This document shows, piece by piece, positions 16,504 to 25,006 of a DNA stretch of 64,000 bases. Source of the DNA: Pseudomonadota bacterium. Its GTDB lineage: Bacteria > Pseudomonadota > Gammaproteobacteria > Burkholderiales > Thiobacillaceae. The DNA lies in the NCBI GenBank assembly GCA_029558905.1, contig JAKQCX010000035.1, positions 62,001 to 126,000 of the forward strand, in the 5' to 3' direction. A program made the translations under genes and the position numbers. The notes beneath the pieces are model-generated. The model had not been told where the DNA came from. It was given only the letters and a program-made list of their open reading frames with translations, and ran no database searches. The number at the start of each line of letters is the position of its first letter. Positions within the stretch are counted from its first letter, which is position 1.

Positions 16504-17721
16504 TCAATGCCTCTGCGGATGTGTCTCCATGGCATGGAAATCATCCTGAGGCAGGAACTTGAATACCCGCACACCAATCACCGTAAGCACGAAGGTGATG
16601 GCGGGGCCGCCCAAGCCCAGCAGCCATTCGTAGACACCCGGCGCGTAGTCCGCCACCACGCCATCGTAGAACGTGCTGCTGACCTCGTGACCCGGAAAGA
16701 TCGGCATGGGGAAGGCCTGGACCCCTATGATGGTGACGTACATCTGGGCCAGTCCGCCCAGGATCACGAGCAGAGCCGCCAGGATATTCAGACCCGTGCC
16801 GCGGTGGTTCCCGGAGCGGGGCGCCAGGAGCAGGATCAGGGGAAGAATACCCCCCAGGATGATCTGCCCCACCCAGAACAAGGCAGGGTAGAGCCCTCCC
16901 TCCAGCAGGATCCAGCGTTCGAAGTCCCACTGCTTCGCAAAATAAAGATTGGTGAGATGCAGCACCACGGTGAAGTACAGCGAGGCACCCACGAATACCG
17001 CCAGCAGGTTCTTCATGCGGCGCTCGATCCCCGCATCCAGGCTAAGCCTGTTCCAGCTGTACATGCTGGCCTGCACCAGCATGAAGATGGCCAGACCATA
17101 GGCAAAGGAGAAAATGATGAACATGGGCGCATAGAGCGCGGCATCATAACCGGAGCGGGCCACGATAAAGCCGAAGATGGAGCCTGTGGCAGTGGTGAGG
17201 ATGAGGCGCCATATGAACGCGGCAAAGCCCGCCGGCTTGGACCAGGACTTCAGTTTTCGATCCATCAGGGTGATCAGGTACAGACCCACGATGGCGAAGA
17301 AGCCGTTGTAGAAAATCATGTTCCAGGCAAAGATGGACTTGAAGTTGTAGTGCGTCATGGCCACGATCAGACGATCGGGCCTTCCCAGGTCCAGCACCAG
17401 CACGGCCAGCCCTCCGGCCAGCAGGGTCAGGGCAAGCATGCCGGACAGCGGCGCACGCCGCTTGTAGACCTCCTTGCCGAACACCGAGCCGATGGAGGCG
17501 ACGTTCAGCGCACCCGAGGCGGCGACGATCAGGAACACGGCAAACACATGCGGCAGGCCCCAGACAATCTGGTTGCTCATGCCGGTGAGCACATGGCCAT
17601 GGTGCTCCAGGGTGAAGAACGCATACAAGGTGCCCAGGACCACCACCCCGCCCAAGGCCAGCAGGATCAGGAACAGGCTGGTGCGACACTCGCCCTGGTT
17701 GATGCAGAGTTGCTGTGACAT
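16504..17721 (-). CDS. dsrP: DsrP, NrfD-like membrane subunit of DsrMKJOP
   Basis: A 405-residue polytopic protein of the NrfD/PsrC family with about ten hydrophobic helices. It is the quinone-interacting membrane subunit paired with periplasmic DsrJ and DsrO in the DsrMKJOP complex, which links the quinone pool to DsrC trisulfide or disulfide turnover. It starts 3 bases after dsrO and ends just before the terminator. Confidence 0.95.
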   Translation of the reverse strand: MSQQLCINQGECRTSLFLILLALGGVVVLGTLYAFFTLEHHGHVLTGMSNQIVWGLPHVFAVFLIVAASGALNVASIGSVFGKEVYKRRAPLSGMLALTLLAGGLAVLVLDLGRPDRLIVAMTHYNFKSIFAWNMIFYNGFFAIVGLYLITLMDRKLKSWSKPAGFAAFIWRLILTTATGSIFGFIVARSGYDAALYAPMFIIFSFAYGLAIFMLVQASMYSWNRLSLDAGIERRMKNLLAVFVGASLYFTVVLHLTNLYFAKQWDFERWILLEGGLYPALFWVGQIILGGILPLILLLAPRSGNHRGTGLNILAALLVILGGLAQMYVTIIGVQAFPMPIFPGHEVSSTFYDGVVADYAPGVYEWLLGLGGPAITFVLTVIGVRVFKFLPQDDFHAMETHPQRH

Positions 17722-17724
17722 CGC

Positions 17725-18468
17725 TTAGATTCCCTGATAACGCACACCGGTGTTCAGGCCCAGGTCCGCCCGGATCTCCGTGCTACGGGCGATCTTCAGG
17801 GCCTGGGAGATTTCGCTCTCGGGATCCTTCAGATCGCCGAAGTACATGGCCTTGTGACCCGCGGCATTGCAGGCCTCGACGCAGGCCGGGGTTTCATCCC
17901 GATCGACGCGCTGCACACAGAAGGTGCAGGACTCCACGCAGCCCATGCCACGCGGTACCTCGGGATTCTGATCGGTTAGTGGTTCGTGCACGAAGGAGCG
18001 TGCCTTGTAGGGGCAGGCCATCATGCAGTAGCGGCAGCCAATGCAGGTATGCCGATCCACCAGCACGATGCCATCGGCACGCTTCATGGAGGCCCCGGTG
18101 GGACACACATCCACGCAGGGCGGGTTCTCGCAGTGCTGACACAGCATGGGCAGGTTCAGCTCGAAGCCGGTCTGCAGATCCCTGATGTGGACCTTGCGGA
18201 TCCACTGGCTGTCCTGAGGGCCGGTCTTGCCGGAGAGGCCGTTCTCAGTGTTACAGGCGGTGACACACTCGTTGCAGCCATCCCCACACTTGGTGGTATC
18301 GATGAGCATGCCCCAGCGCTTGTCCGGACTGGCCGGCTCTTCCGGAGCACGGCTGTACGCCACGCCGTAGAGCAGGACACCGGGGCCCACGGTCAGACCG
18401 GCGGCCATGGCGCCCGCCTTGAGAAAATCACGCCGCTCGCTGTTCGGATTGTCGGTGGCTCGACTCAT
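17725..18468 (-). CDS. dsrO: DsrO, periplasmic Tat-exported iron-sulfur protein
   Basis: A 247-residue ferredoxin-type subunit with a Tat signal (SERRDFLKAGAMAAGL). It carries several four-cysteine cluster motifs, including CGDGCNECVTAC, CQHCENPPCVDVCPTGA, CIGCRYCMMACPYKA and CVESCTFC. It bridges DsrJ hemes and DsrP. The ATG at 18468 overlaps the dsrJ stop; an earlier ATG at 18495 would extend the tail before the twin arginines. Confidence 0.95.
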   Translation of the reverse strand: MSRATDNPNSERRDFLKAGAMAAGLTVGPGVLLYGVAYSRAPEEPASPDKRWGMLIDTTKCGDGCNECVTACNTENGLSGKTGPQDSQWIRKVHIRDLQTGFELNLPMLCQHCENPPCVDVCPTGASMKRADGIVLVDRHTCIGCRYCMMACPYKARSFVHEPLTDQNPEVPRGMGCVESCTFCVQRVDRDETPACVEACNAAGHKAMYFGDLKDPESEISQALKIARSTEIRADLGLNTGVRYQGI

Positions 18469-18929
18469 TTGATCACTCCACTGGCGCCATGCCACAAGGG
18501 GGTCGGGTGGGATGCGCCGCCGAGCGCACCGGCCTGCCGCACGGGCTTGCGGGCCGGCTTGGTGGCATGGCAGTCCCAGCAGTCCAGTTTCACGGCCGCG
18601 TAACTATGGCAGGCCACGCAGAAATCCTGCTTGCTCGCGGCAACGCTGCCGGTCTGCTCACTGGCATGACATTCCACGCACTTCTTCAGGCTGTGCCGGG
18701 TGGTGCGGATGCCCCTGCGCAGGGTGTCGTCGCGCTGATGCTTGAGCAGGGCCGGATGGAGACGGCGGATGGTGTCCACATCTTCCACGCATTGCTCCCC
18801 CTTGCCACGCTCCAGCTTGGGTAGGTCCACCCCCGCCACGGCCTGCATGGCGGGGGTGGCCAGGCAGGCCATCCCCGTCACAAGCGCCGCGGATCGCAAC
18901 CAGACACCCAGGATGCGAAAACTCGCCAT
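18465..18929 (-). CDS. dsrJ: DsrJ, triheme cytochrome c
   Basis: A 154-residue periplasmic cytochrome with an N-terminal membrane anchor or signal (residues 8-33) and three heme sites: CVECH (84-88), CVACH (104-108) and CWDCH (117-121). Cys47 in GEQCVED corresponds to the cysteine reported as an unusual heme ligand in A. vinosum DsrJ. The chosen ATG has an AGGAAG ribosome site; a longer frame to 19070 overlaps dsrL and is rejected. Confidence 0.95.
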   Translation of the reverse strand: MASFRILGVWLRSAALVTGMACLATPAMQAVAGVDLPKLERGKGEQCVEDVDTIRRLHPALLKHQRDDTLRRGIRTTRHSLKKCVECHASEQTGSVAASKQDFCVACHSYAAVKLDCWDCHATKPARKPVRQAGALGGASHPTPLWHGASGVIK

Positions 18930-18957
18930 ACCGATCTTCCTTTGCCGATTCGCCGTC

Positions 18958-20916
18958 TTACTCACCCATGCCCATGACGATGTAGCCGGTGGGGCACACG
19001 TCTGCGCAGATGTGGCAGCCGATGCACTTGGTGTAGTCGGTATCCACATAGCGGCCGGTGGTGGGTCCATCCTTCTTCCTGACCTTGAACACGGCGGTCT
19101 GCGGGCAGTAGATCACGCAGTTGTCGCACTCGAAGCACAGCCCGCAGGACATGCAGCGCTTGGCCTCGTCCACCACCTGCTTGTCATCCAGCGCATGCAG
19201 GCGGTCGTCGAAGTTCCCCAGGGCGGAGTCCTTGTCCAGCACGGTCATGCCGCGTTTGTTGCGCGGGGTATTGACGAAATGCCCAAGGAACAGATCGGAG
19301 GCGGGAATCACGTAACGTTGGGAACGATCCTCGTAGTTATGCAGCAGTTCCTTGTCCGAGTCCGTACCCCAGGCCGCGCCATGTCGATCGGCATACTCGT
19401 GGCCGGATTCCAGCCACTTGCGGATCATGTCCCAATGCGCCACGTCCACCTTGGGGCGCTTCTCCACATCCTCGCCCTTCAGGAAATCATCGATACCCTG
19501 GGCGCAGATACGCGCATGGCCGATGGCCGTGGTCAGCAGGTGGGGGCGGATCACGTCTCCGGCCACGAACATGTTTTCCTTGCCGGGGAAGCGGTAGGTC
19601 TTGTCCGTCTTCATCAGGCCATTGTTGTTGTTGAACTCCTCCAGGCCGGTGAAATCCACGGCCTGGCCGATGGCGGAGACGATCAGCGTGCCGGTGATGT
19701 CGCGCTCGGTACCCTCGATGATCTTCATTTCCCTGCCCACCATCTCGAACTCGGCCACACGCAGGGCGGTGGCGCGACCGTCGGCGCCCTTGATCACCTC
19801 GACAGGGGTCACGCCGCCAATCATGTCGATGCCTTCGGCCTTGGCCTGTTCCACCTCGTGCTTGTTGGCGGCCATCTTGTCGATGGTGGCACGCGAGATC
19901 AGCACCACCTCCACACCCTGGCGGGCGGCGATGGAGGCCACGTCGTGGGCGGCATGGCCGGCCAGCACCATCTCGGGCAGATCGGTGCTGGAGACATTGG
20001 TGATCTTGCCCAGACGGCGAGCGACCGTGGCCACGTCGATGGAGGTATCGCCGCCGCCGATCACCACCACCTTGTCACCTACGTGCTGCAGGCGGCCCTC
20101 GTTGAAGGCCCGCAGGAAGGAGACTGCGGTCACGCAGTTGGGCGCGTCGGCACCGGGCACGGGCAGCGCGCGCCCGCCCTGGGCGCCCAGTGCAAAGATC
20201 ACCGCGTCGTAGTCCTTCTCGATCTGCTCCATGCTGATGTCGGTGCCGATGCGGGTGTTCATGCGCGTCTCGACCCCCATGTCGATGATGCGCTTGATCT
20301 CGCCATCCAGCACTTCGCGGGGGGTCCTGAAACCCGGAATGCCGTAACGCATCATGCCGCCCAGTTCCTCATGGTCATCGAAGATGGTGCAGCCATGCCC
20401 CATGCGACGCAGCTGGTAGGCCGCCGCGAGTCCGGCGGGACCACCGCCGATGATGGCCACCTTCTTGCCGGACTCCTGTGCGGGCATGGCGAAGCCCATG
20501 TTGTTATCCAGCGCCCAGTTCCCCAGGAAATGCTCCACGGAGTTGATGCCCACGGTGTCTTCCACCTGGTTGCGGTTGCAGCCGGACTCGCAGGGGGCAG
20601 GGCAGACGCGGCCCATGACGGCGGGGAAGGGGTTGGCGGAGACCAGCCGGCGCCAGGCGTATTCCTGCCAGCCCATGCCGCCACTGGGCTTCTCGATGCC
20701 ACGGATGATGTTCATGTAACCCCGGATATCCTCGCCCGAAGGGCAGGAGGCCTGGCAAGGCGGGGTGGAGTGCACGTACTCGGGACACTGGTGGGACCAG
20801 CTGGCCTGATGGATGATGTCCTGGTAACTGCGGTAATCCGCCTCGGATTCGCCGTCCTTGAAGCGACGCCAGATCATGCCCTCGGTCTTGGCAACATTCT
20901 TGGATGTGACTGCCAT
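18958..20916 (-). CDS. dsrL: DsrL, NAD(P)H:acceptor oxidoreductase
   Basis: A 652-residue iron-sulfur flavoprotein related to the glutamate synthase small subunit. It has an N-terminal cysteine domain (CPEYVHSTPPCQASCPSG, CPAPCESGC), an FAD site (VAIIGGGPAGLAAAYQLR), an NAD(P) site (VVVIGGGDTSIDVATVARRLG) and a C-terminal two-cluster ferredoxin domain (CMSCGLCFECDNC, CIGCHICADVCPTG). In sulfur oxidisers DsrL takes electrons from DsrAB to NAD+. A good AGGAGAG ribosome site precedes the ATG. Confidence 0.95.
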   Translation of the reverse strand: MAVTSKNVAKTEGMIWRRFKDGESEADYRSYQDIIHQASWSHQCPEYVHSTPPCQASCPSGEDIRGYMNIIRGIEKPSGGMGWQEYAWRRLVSANPFPAVMGRVCPAPCESGCNRNQVEDTVGINSVEHFLGNWALDNNMGFAMPAQESGKKVAIIGGGPAGLAAAYQLRRMGHGCTIFDDHEELGGMMRYGIPGFRTPREVLDGEIKRIIDMGVETRMNTRIGTDISMEQIEKDYDAVIFALGAQGGRALPVPGADAPNCVTAVSFLRAFNEGRLQHVGDKVVVIGGGDTSIDVATVARRLGKITNVSSTDLPEMVLAGHAAHDVASIAARQGVEVVLISRATIDKMAANKHEVEQAKAEGIDMIGGVTPVEVIKGADGRATALRVAEFEMVGREMKIIEGTERDITGTLIVSAIGQAVDFTGLEEFNNNNGLMKTDKTYRFPGKENMFVAGDVIRPHLLTTAIGHARICAQGIDDFLKGEDVEKRPKVDVAHWDMIRKWLESGHEYADRHGAAWGTDSDKELLHNYEDRSQRYVIPASDLFLGHFVNTPRNKRGMTVLDKDSALGNFDDRLHALDDKQVVDEAKRCMSCGLCFECDNCVIYCPQTAVFKVRKKDGPTTGRYVDTDYTKCIGCHICADVCPTGYIVMGMGE

Positions 20917-21018
20917 CTTCGCTCTCCTATCGTCAAATGCCCGCGGCCTGAAACCGTACTATGCCGCTGATCTCATTCAGTGCAGGCATCCACGACGCCG
21001 CACCCTGTTTGGTTCAAA

Positions 21019-22542
21019 TCAATCCAGTTTGATGGCGGTGCTCACCAGTTGGTGCACCCCGCCCACCATGCCCCGGTCAAACCCGTAATAGGGCAGTACC
21101 TTGGTGAACTGGGCCTTGCAGATGGCGCAGATGAGGGCGAGGAAATTCACCCCGTCCTTGCGCACCACGCTGTTGTAGGCATTCATCCTGGGCAGGGCCC
21201 CCTTCACCCTGGCCTCGATCAGGTCATCCGTGAGCATGCCGCCACCGCCGCCGCAGCAGAACGTGGCCTCACCGATGGTGTCCTCCGGCATGTCCCGGAA
21301 ATTGTTTGCCACCGCGCGGATGATGTTGCGGGGAATGGCGAACTGGCCTCCGGGCTCGTCACCCATGCGCGAGGCCCGGGCCACGTTGCAGGAATCATGG
21401 AAGGTGATGACCCGGTCGTCATTCAGGGACTTGTCGAACTTGAGCACGCCCCGCTGGATCAGGTCCCAGGTGTACTCGCAGATATGCGTGGGCTGTGGGT
21501 AGCGCAGGTCGAGCTGGTCCTGCAACTGCTTGGAGAAGGGGTCCTCCCCGCCCCAGCCGATGCCGGTCAGGGTGTTCCAGTAGGCATAGGCCACGCGCCA
21601 GGCGTGACCGCACTCACCCACGATGATGCGCTTGGCGCCCAGCTCGAGTGCGGCATCGCGGATGCGCATGGCCACATCCCGCATGGTCTCGTAGTTGCCG
21701 TTGAACAGGCCGAAGTTGCCGGCCTCGGAGGCATACGTAGAGAGGGTCCAGGACACGCCCGCGGCATGGAAGACCTTGGCGTAGCCGATGAGGGACTCCA
21801 CATGCGGCTCGGAGAAGAAGTCGGCGGAAGGCGTAATGAGCAGGATCTCGGCGCCCTTCACATCCAGAGGCATCTTGATCGGCAGGCCCGTGTCGGCCTC
21901 CATGTCCTCTTCCAGCCCCTCTAAGGTATCCGCCAGGGCAGGACCCGGCAGGCCCAGGTTGTTGCCCACCTTCTGGACCTTCATGAGGATCTCGCTGGAA
22001 TACTTTTGGCCGTAGCCCACGTAGTTGAGGATCTCCCTGCCGGCCATGGTGATCTCGGCCGTGTCGATGCCATAGGGGCAGTACACGGAGCAGCGGCGGC
22101 ACTCGGAACACTGGTGGTAATAGTTGTACCACTTGTTCAGCTTGTCCTCCGTGAGGTCCTCCGCGCCCACCAACCAGGGCGCGATCTTGCCCGGCAGCGT
22201 GAAATAGCGGCGATAGACCTTGCGCATCAGTTCCTGTCGCGCCACGGGCATATTGTTGGGGTCGGCCGTACCCAGGAAGTAATGGCACTTGTCCGTGCAG
22301 GCGCCGCAATGCACGCAGGCATCCAGGAAGACGCGCACGGAGCGGAACCTGTCGAGAATCTGGCCCATGCGGTCGATGGCGCGCTCCTTCCAATCCGCGG
22401 GCAGCTCGTACGGATAGCCCAGGTAGGACTGGGAGGCCTCCGCCGCCAGGAACGACTTCAGATGCGCCATGGCCCCTTCCTGGATTTTGGGGACTTCCGT
22501 GTATTCCGTCAGCGAGGGGACTTCGAACTCGGGACCTGCCAC
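21019..22542 (-). CDS. dsrK: DsrK, HdrD-like catalytic subunit of DsrMKJOP
   Basis: A 507-residue cytoplasmic iron-sulfur protein with two ferredoxin motifs (CVHCGACTDKCHYF and CSECRRCSVYCPYG). Its C-terminal HdrD/CCG region includes CCGGGGGM and CNVARAS and binds the catalytic noncubane-type cluster thought to act on DsrC. It starts with GTG at 22542 behind AAGGAGC. A gap of 102 bases separates it from dsrL. Confidence 0.95.
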   Translation of the reverse strand: MAGPEFEVPSLTEYTEVPKIQEGAMAHLKSFLAAEASQSYLGYPYELPADWKERAIDRMGQILDRFRSVRVFLDACVHCGACTDKCHYFLGTADPNNMPVARQELMRKVYRRYFTLPGKIAPWLVGAEDLTEDKLNKWYNYYHQCSECRRCSVYCPYGIDTAEITMAGREILNYVGYGQKYSSEILMKVQKVGNNLGLPGPALADTLEGLEEDMEADTGLPIKMPLDVKGAEILLITPSADFFSEPHVESLIGYAKVFHAAGVSWTLSTYASEAGNFGLFNGNYETMRDVAMRIRDAALELGAKRIIVGECGHAWRVAYAYWNTLTGIGWGGEDPFSKQLQDQLDLRYPQPTHICEYTWDLIQRGVLKFDKSLNDDRVITFHDSCNVARASRMGDEPGGQFAIPRNIIRAVANNFRDMPEDTIGEATFCCGGGGGMLTDDLIEARVKGALPRMNAYNSVVRKDGVNFLALICAICKAQFTKVLPYYGFDRGMVGGVHQLVSTAIKLD

Positions 22543-22593
22543 GTTTGCTCCTTATTTCACTCAGCTCTCTGCGTTGCCTGCCTGAACGCCCGG

Positions 22594-23331
22594 TCAGGCC
22601 TTGTCGCGTTCCAGGGCCGCGGCCCAGGGCGCCAGATGACGATGCTCACGCGGGTTGTCCACCATGTTGCGGGTGGGACTGAAGAAGACACCCGGGGCAT
22701 GCAGCAGCTTGCTGATCGGGAAGATGATCATCAGCACGGCCACGAGCGACAGGTGGACGAGCAGCAGCCCATCCGCGGGCAGTGGGTGCCAGTCGAAGGT
22801 GACAAGGCCCAGGGCGAAGGCCTTGAGGGCGACAATATCGGTATGCGCGACGAAGGTCATGCCTGCGCCCGACAGGCCGATGGCGATGAGCAGGGCCAGC
22901 ATCAGGTGATCCGAGGGGGTGGAGATGTAACGCACGCGATCCACCAAGAAGCGGCGTGCCCAAAGCCCGGCCAGGCCGGCCAGCATGGCGAAACTGGCAT
23001 ATTTTCCATAGGGTTGAACAAACTCCACCAGAAACCAGACGGGCTCCTGGAAATAGCGCACGTGACGCAGGAGCACCAGGGCAAGGCCGATATGGAACAT
23101 CCAGCCGAAGATCCAGATCCATTTGTTGGACTTGAACAGGGATTCGAAGAAGACCACTTCACGGGTCATGCGCAGGGCCACGCCAGTACGCGTGGTGGGG
23201 GCAGGCGTAGTGGGAATGACGAGCGGGGCCGGCGTACGGCTGTACTCGTAGATGCGATAGGCCACACCACCGACGAACGCCAGGGTGGCGAAGTAGAACA
23301 GCCCGATATAGAAAACCGTCAGCGAAGTCAT
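22594..23331 (-). CDS. dsrM: DsrM, membrane cytochrome b of DsrMKJOP
   Basis: A 245-residue NarI-like membrane protein with about five helices and several histidines suited to heme b (MFHIGLALVLLRHVRYF, LLVHLSLVAVLMI). It exchanges electrons between the quinone pool and DsrK. It lies 51 bases before dsrK and 140 bases after dsrC; that upstream gap holds a strong hairpin. Confidence 0.94.
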   Translation of the reverse strand: MTSLTVFYIGLFYFATLAFVGGVAYRIYEYSRTPAPLVIPTTPAPTTRTGVALRMTREVVFFESLFKSNKWIWIFGWMFHIGLALVLLRHVRYFQEPVWFLVEFVQPYGKYASFAMLAGLAGLWARRFLVDRVRYISTPSDHLMLALLIAIGLSGAGMTFVAHTDIVALKAFALGLVTFDWHPLPADGLLLVHLSLVAVLMIIFPISKLLHAPGVFFSPTRNMVDNPREHRHLAPWAAALERDKA

Positions 23332-23410
23332 CCGTTCCTCTGCGCTTGCAGACTACTCAGCACTCGCCCTTCCTGGAGAAGGGCGGGGTTACCGCAACAA
23401 TTTTGTGTTT

Positions 23411-23432
23411 CCCGGCGGGCAGGCCCGCCGGG
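23411..23432 (-). repeat. GC hairpin downstream of dsrC
   Basis: A perfect 9-bp GC stem (23411-23419 with 23424-23432, 4-base loop) lies 40 bases after the dsrC stop. No U-run follows on the minus strand. It could stabilise the 3' end of a dsrC-containing mRNA or partly attenuate dsrMKL. Confidence 0.6.
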
Positions 23433-23471
23433 CCGATCAGGTGTGGGCCGTGCGGGCCCCTGTGCGATCGC

Positions 23472-23807
23472 TCAGATACAGCCGGTGGGCTTGGGCAGAC
23501 CACCGATCTTGCAGGCCTGCTTGGCGGGGCCATAGGGGAACAGTTCGTACAGGTACTTGTTGTTGCCCTTGTCCGCACCGAGCTTCTTGCCGATGGCCTT
23601 GGTCAGCACACGGATGGCTGGCGCGATCTGGTACTCGTCGTAGTACTCACGCAGGAAGTCGATCACCTCCCAGTGGGCATCGGTCATGTCCACCTTTTCT
23701 TCCTTGGCCAGATATTCGGCCACATCCCGATTCCAGTCCGCCAGGTTGGTCAGATAGCCTTCCTCATCCACTTCGATGTCCTTGCCGGCGATGTTTACGG
23801 TAGCCAT
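23472..23807 (-). CDS. dsrC: DsrC, sulfur-carrier protein
   Basis: A 111-residue protein with the DsrC fold and the flexible C-terminal arm KQACKIGGLPKPTGCI. Cys99 and the penultimate Cys110 are both present, so it is a redox-active DsrC, not TusE. It carries sulfur between DsrEFH, DsrAB and DsrMKJOP as a trisulfide. The ribosome site is AAGGAG. A cysteine-less paralogue lies at 28684-29016. Confidence 0.97.
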   Translation of the reverse strand: MATVNIAGKDIEVDEEGYLTNLADWNRDVAEYLAKEEKVDMTDAHWEVIDFLREYYDEYQIAPAIRVLTKAIGKKLGADKGNNKYLYELFPYGPAKQACKIGGLPKPTGCI

Positions 23808-23830
23808 TGCGTTACTCCTTCAGTTAGAAA

Positions 23831-24130
23831 TTACAACCAGGATTGGCAGTTGGCCTGCTCAGCGACCAGATCCACAAAACCGCCGTAATCCACCAGATTG
23901 ACGCCATCGATCACCCGATCGGCCATGCCACGGGCGGCCAGATCAGGCTGCAGCGCATAGATGGTCACATCGGCCATGGCCGACCTGACCCTCGCCTCGG
24001 CGGCACCACCTTTCGTGGCCGCGTAGACTGCGTCCTCGATCAGCAGCACCTTGGAGCCTTTTTTCGCATGGGCGAGACAGCTCTCCACGCTGTTCCGCTC
24101 AGTGGGAGACTTGTTGACGATATGCAACAT
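23831..24130 (-). CDS. dsrH: DsrH (TusB-like sulfurtransferase subunit)
   Basis: A 99-residue DsrH/TusB-family protein (MLHIVNKSPTERNSVESCLAHAKKGSKVLL). It forms the DsrE2F2H2 heterohexamer that passes sulfur to DsrC. Cys18 lies near the position of the conserved DsrH cysteine. It follows dsrF by 15 bases and precedes dsrC by 23. Confidence 0.94.
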   Translation of the reverse strand: MLHIVNKSPTERNSVESCLAHAKKGSKVLLIEDAVYAATKGGAAEARVRSAMADVTIYALQPDLAARGMADRVIDGVNLVDYGGFVDLVAEQANCQSWL

Positions 24131-24145
24131 TTACGTGTTCTCCGA

Positions 24146-24538
24146 TCAGAAGCTGAGGACCACGTCCTGCTCGTTCATAAGATCCGCCATTTCGGCCGCG
24201 CTGACCACCTGCACATCGACGATGAGGTCATCCTCACTGATACCACGCGCCTCCATGGACTCACGGTCCACATAGAGCTTCTCGATGTCATAGCCTTCCA
24301 GCGCGCGATAGGTCTTGGCAAAGCTCTTCATCTCGATGCCGTCGGTATTGATGCCCTTCATGAGCTGATAGACGCCGTCATCGACGAAGGCCAGGCTCAC
24401 ATCCTGCTCGAAGGCAGCGGAGATGAGCACCACCTCCAGGCTCTCCAGGGCATAGATGGTGCCGTAGGGAGCCTTGCGGTTCACGAACATGAACTTCTTG
24501 ATCGTGCCGCCCTCTTCCATATCCATTTCCTCAGACAT
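24146..24538 (-). CDS. dsrF: DsrF (TusC-like sulfurtransferase subunit)
   Basis: A 130-residue protein of the DsrE/TusC fold (KKFMFVNRKAPYGTIYALESLEVVLISAAF). It is the middle subunit of DsrEFH, with no obvious active-site cysteine. The start at MSEEMDMEEG (24538) has a GGGGGCGGA ribosome site and begins 10 bases after dsrE; a longer frame to 24646 overlaps dsrE. Confidence 0.93.
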   Translation of the reverse strand: MSEEMDMEEGGTIKKFMFVNRKAPYGTIYALESLEVVLISAAFEQDVSLAFVDDGVYQLMKGINTDGIEMKSFAKTYRALEGYDIEKLYVDRESMEARGISEDDLIVDVQVVSAAEMADLMNEQDVVLSF

Positions 24539-24548
24539 TTCCGCCCCC

Positions 24549-24941
24549 TCAATCACCAAACACGACCAGACGGTCGCACTGGATGCCGGCCTCCACCAAC
24601 TGGCCCAACCCGGAAATCCTGAAAGACGGGTGGATGTTGTCGGCATCCTTGCCCTGACGCTTGGACTCGTTGTCGTCCATCATTCCCCGACGCTGCGCCG
24701 CGGCAATGCACACCACCATGTCAAGCTTGTGCTCGTCCGCCAGGGCGGCCCAGCGGTTGACGATGTGCCGGTCGTCCGCGGGCGGCACGGTCAGACGGGA
24801 GGCGTTGTTCACCCCGTCATGGTAGAAAAACACGCGGAAGATCTCGTGCCCCTTGGCAAGGGCGGCCTTGGCGAACAGATACGCCGAGTCGGACGCCTGG
24901 TGCTGGTATGGGCCTTCGTTTACCAAAATTCCGAATTTCAT
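24549..24941 (-). CDS. dsrE: DsrE (TusD-like sulfurtransferase subunit)
   Basis: A 130-residue catalytic subunit of DsrEFH. The persulfide-carrying cysteine is at position 78 in DMVVCIAAAQRRGM, the position known from A. vinosum DsrE. The N-terminus is MKFGILVNEGPYQHQASDSAY. Its upstream gap from dsrB holds a 10-bp hairpin. Confidence 0.96.
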   Translation of the reverse strand: MKFGILVNEGPYQHQASDSAYLFAKAALAKGHEIFRVFFYHDGVNNASRLTVPPADDRHIVNRWAALADEHKLDMVVCIAAAQRRGMMDDNESKRQGKDADNIHPSFRISGLGQLVEAGIQCDRLVVFGD

Positions 24942-24977
24942 TTGAATATCCCTATCTCCGAATATCCGAGCTGTGCT

Positions 24978-25000
24978 CGGTCCCGGCCCAGCCGGGACCG
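24978..25000 (-). repeat. GC hairpin between dsrB and dsrE
   Basis: A perfect 10-bp stem (24978-24987 with 24991-25000, 3-base loop) sits just after the dsrB stop. It has no U-run. It resembles the other intercistronic hairpins of this cluster. Confidence 0.6.
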
Positions 25001-25006
25001 CATCGC

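Noticed and set aside
18742-20970. Plus-strand open frame of 742 codons opposite dsrL and dsrJ
   Set aside because: It is antisense to dsrL, whose cofactor motifs are clear; its sequence is His/Gly/Asp-rich shadow.
22006-23535. Plus-strand open frame opposite dsrK and dsrM
   Set aside because: It is a shadow of conserved dsr genes with no ribosome site or family motif.
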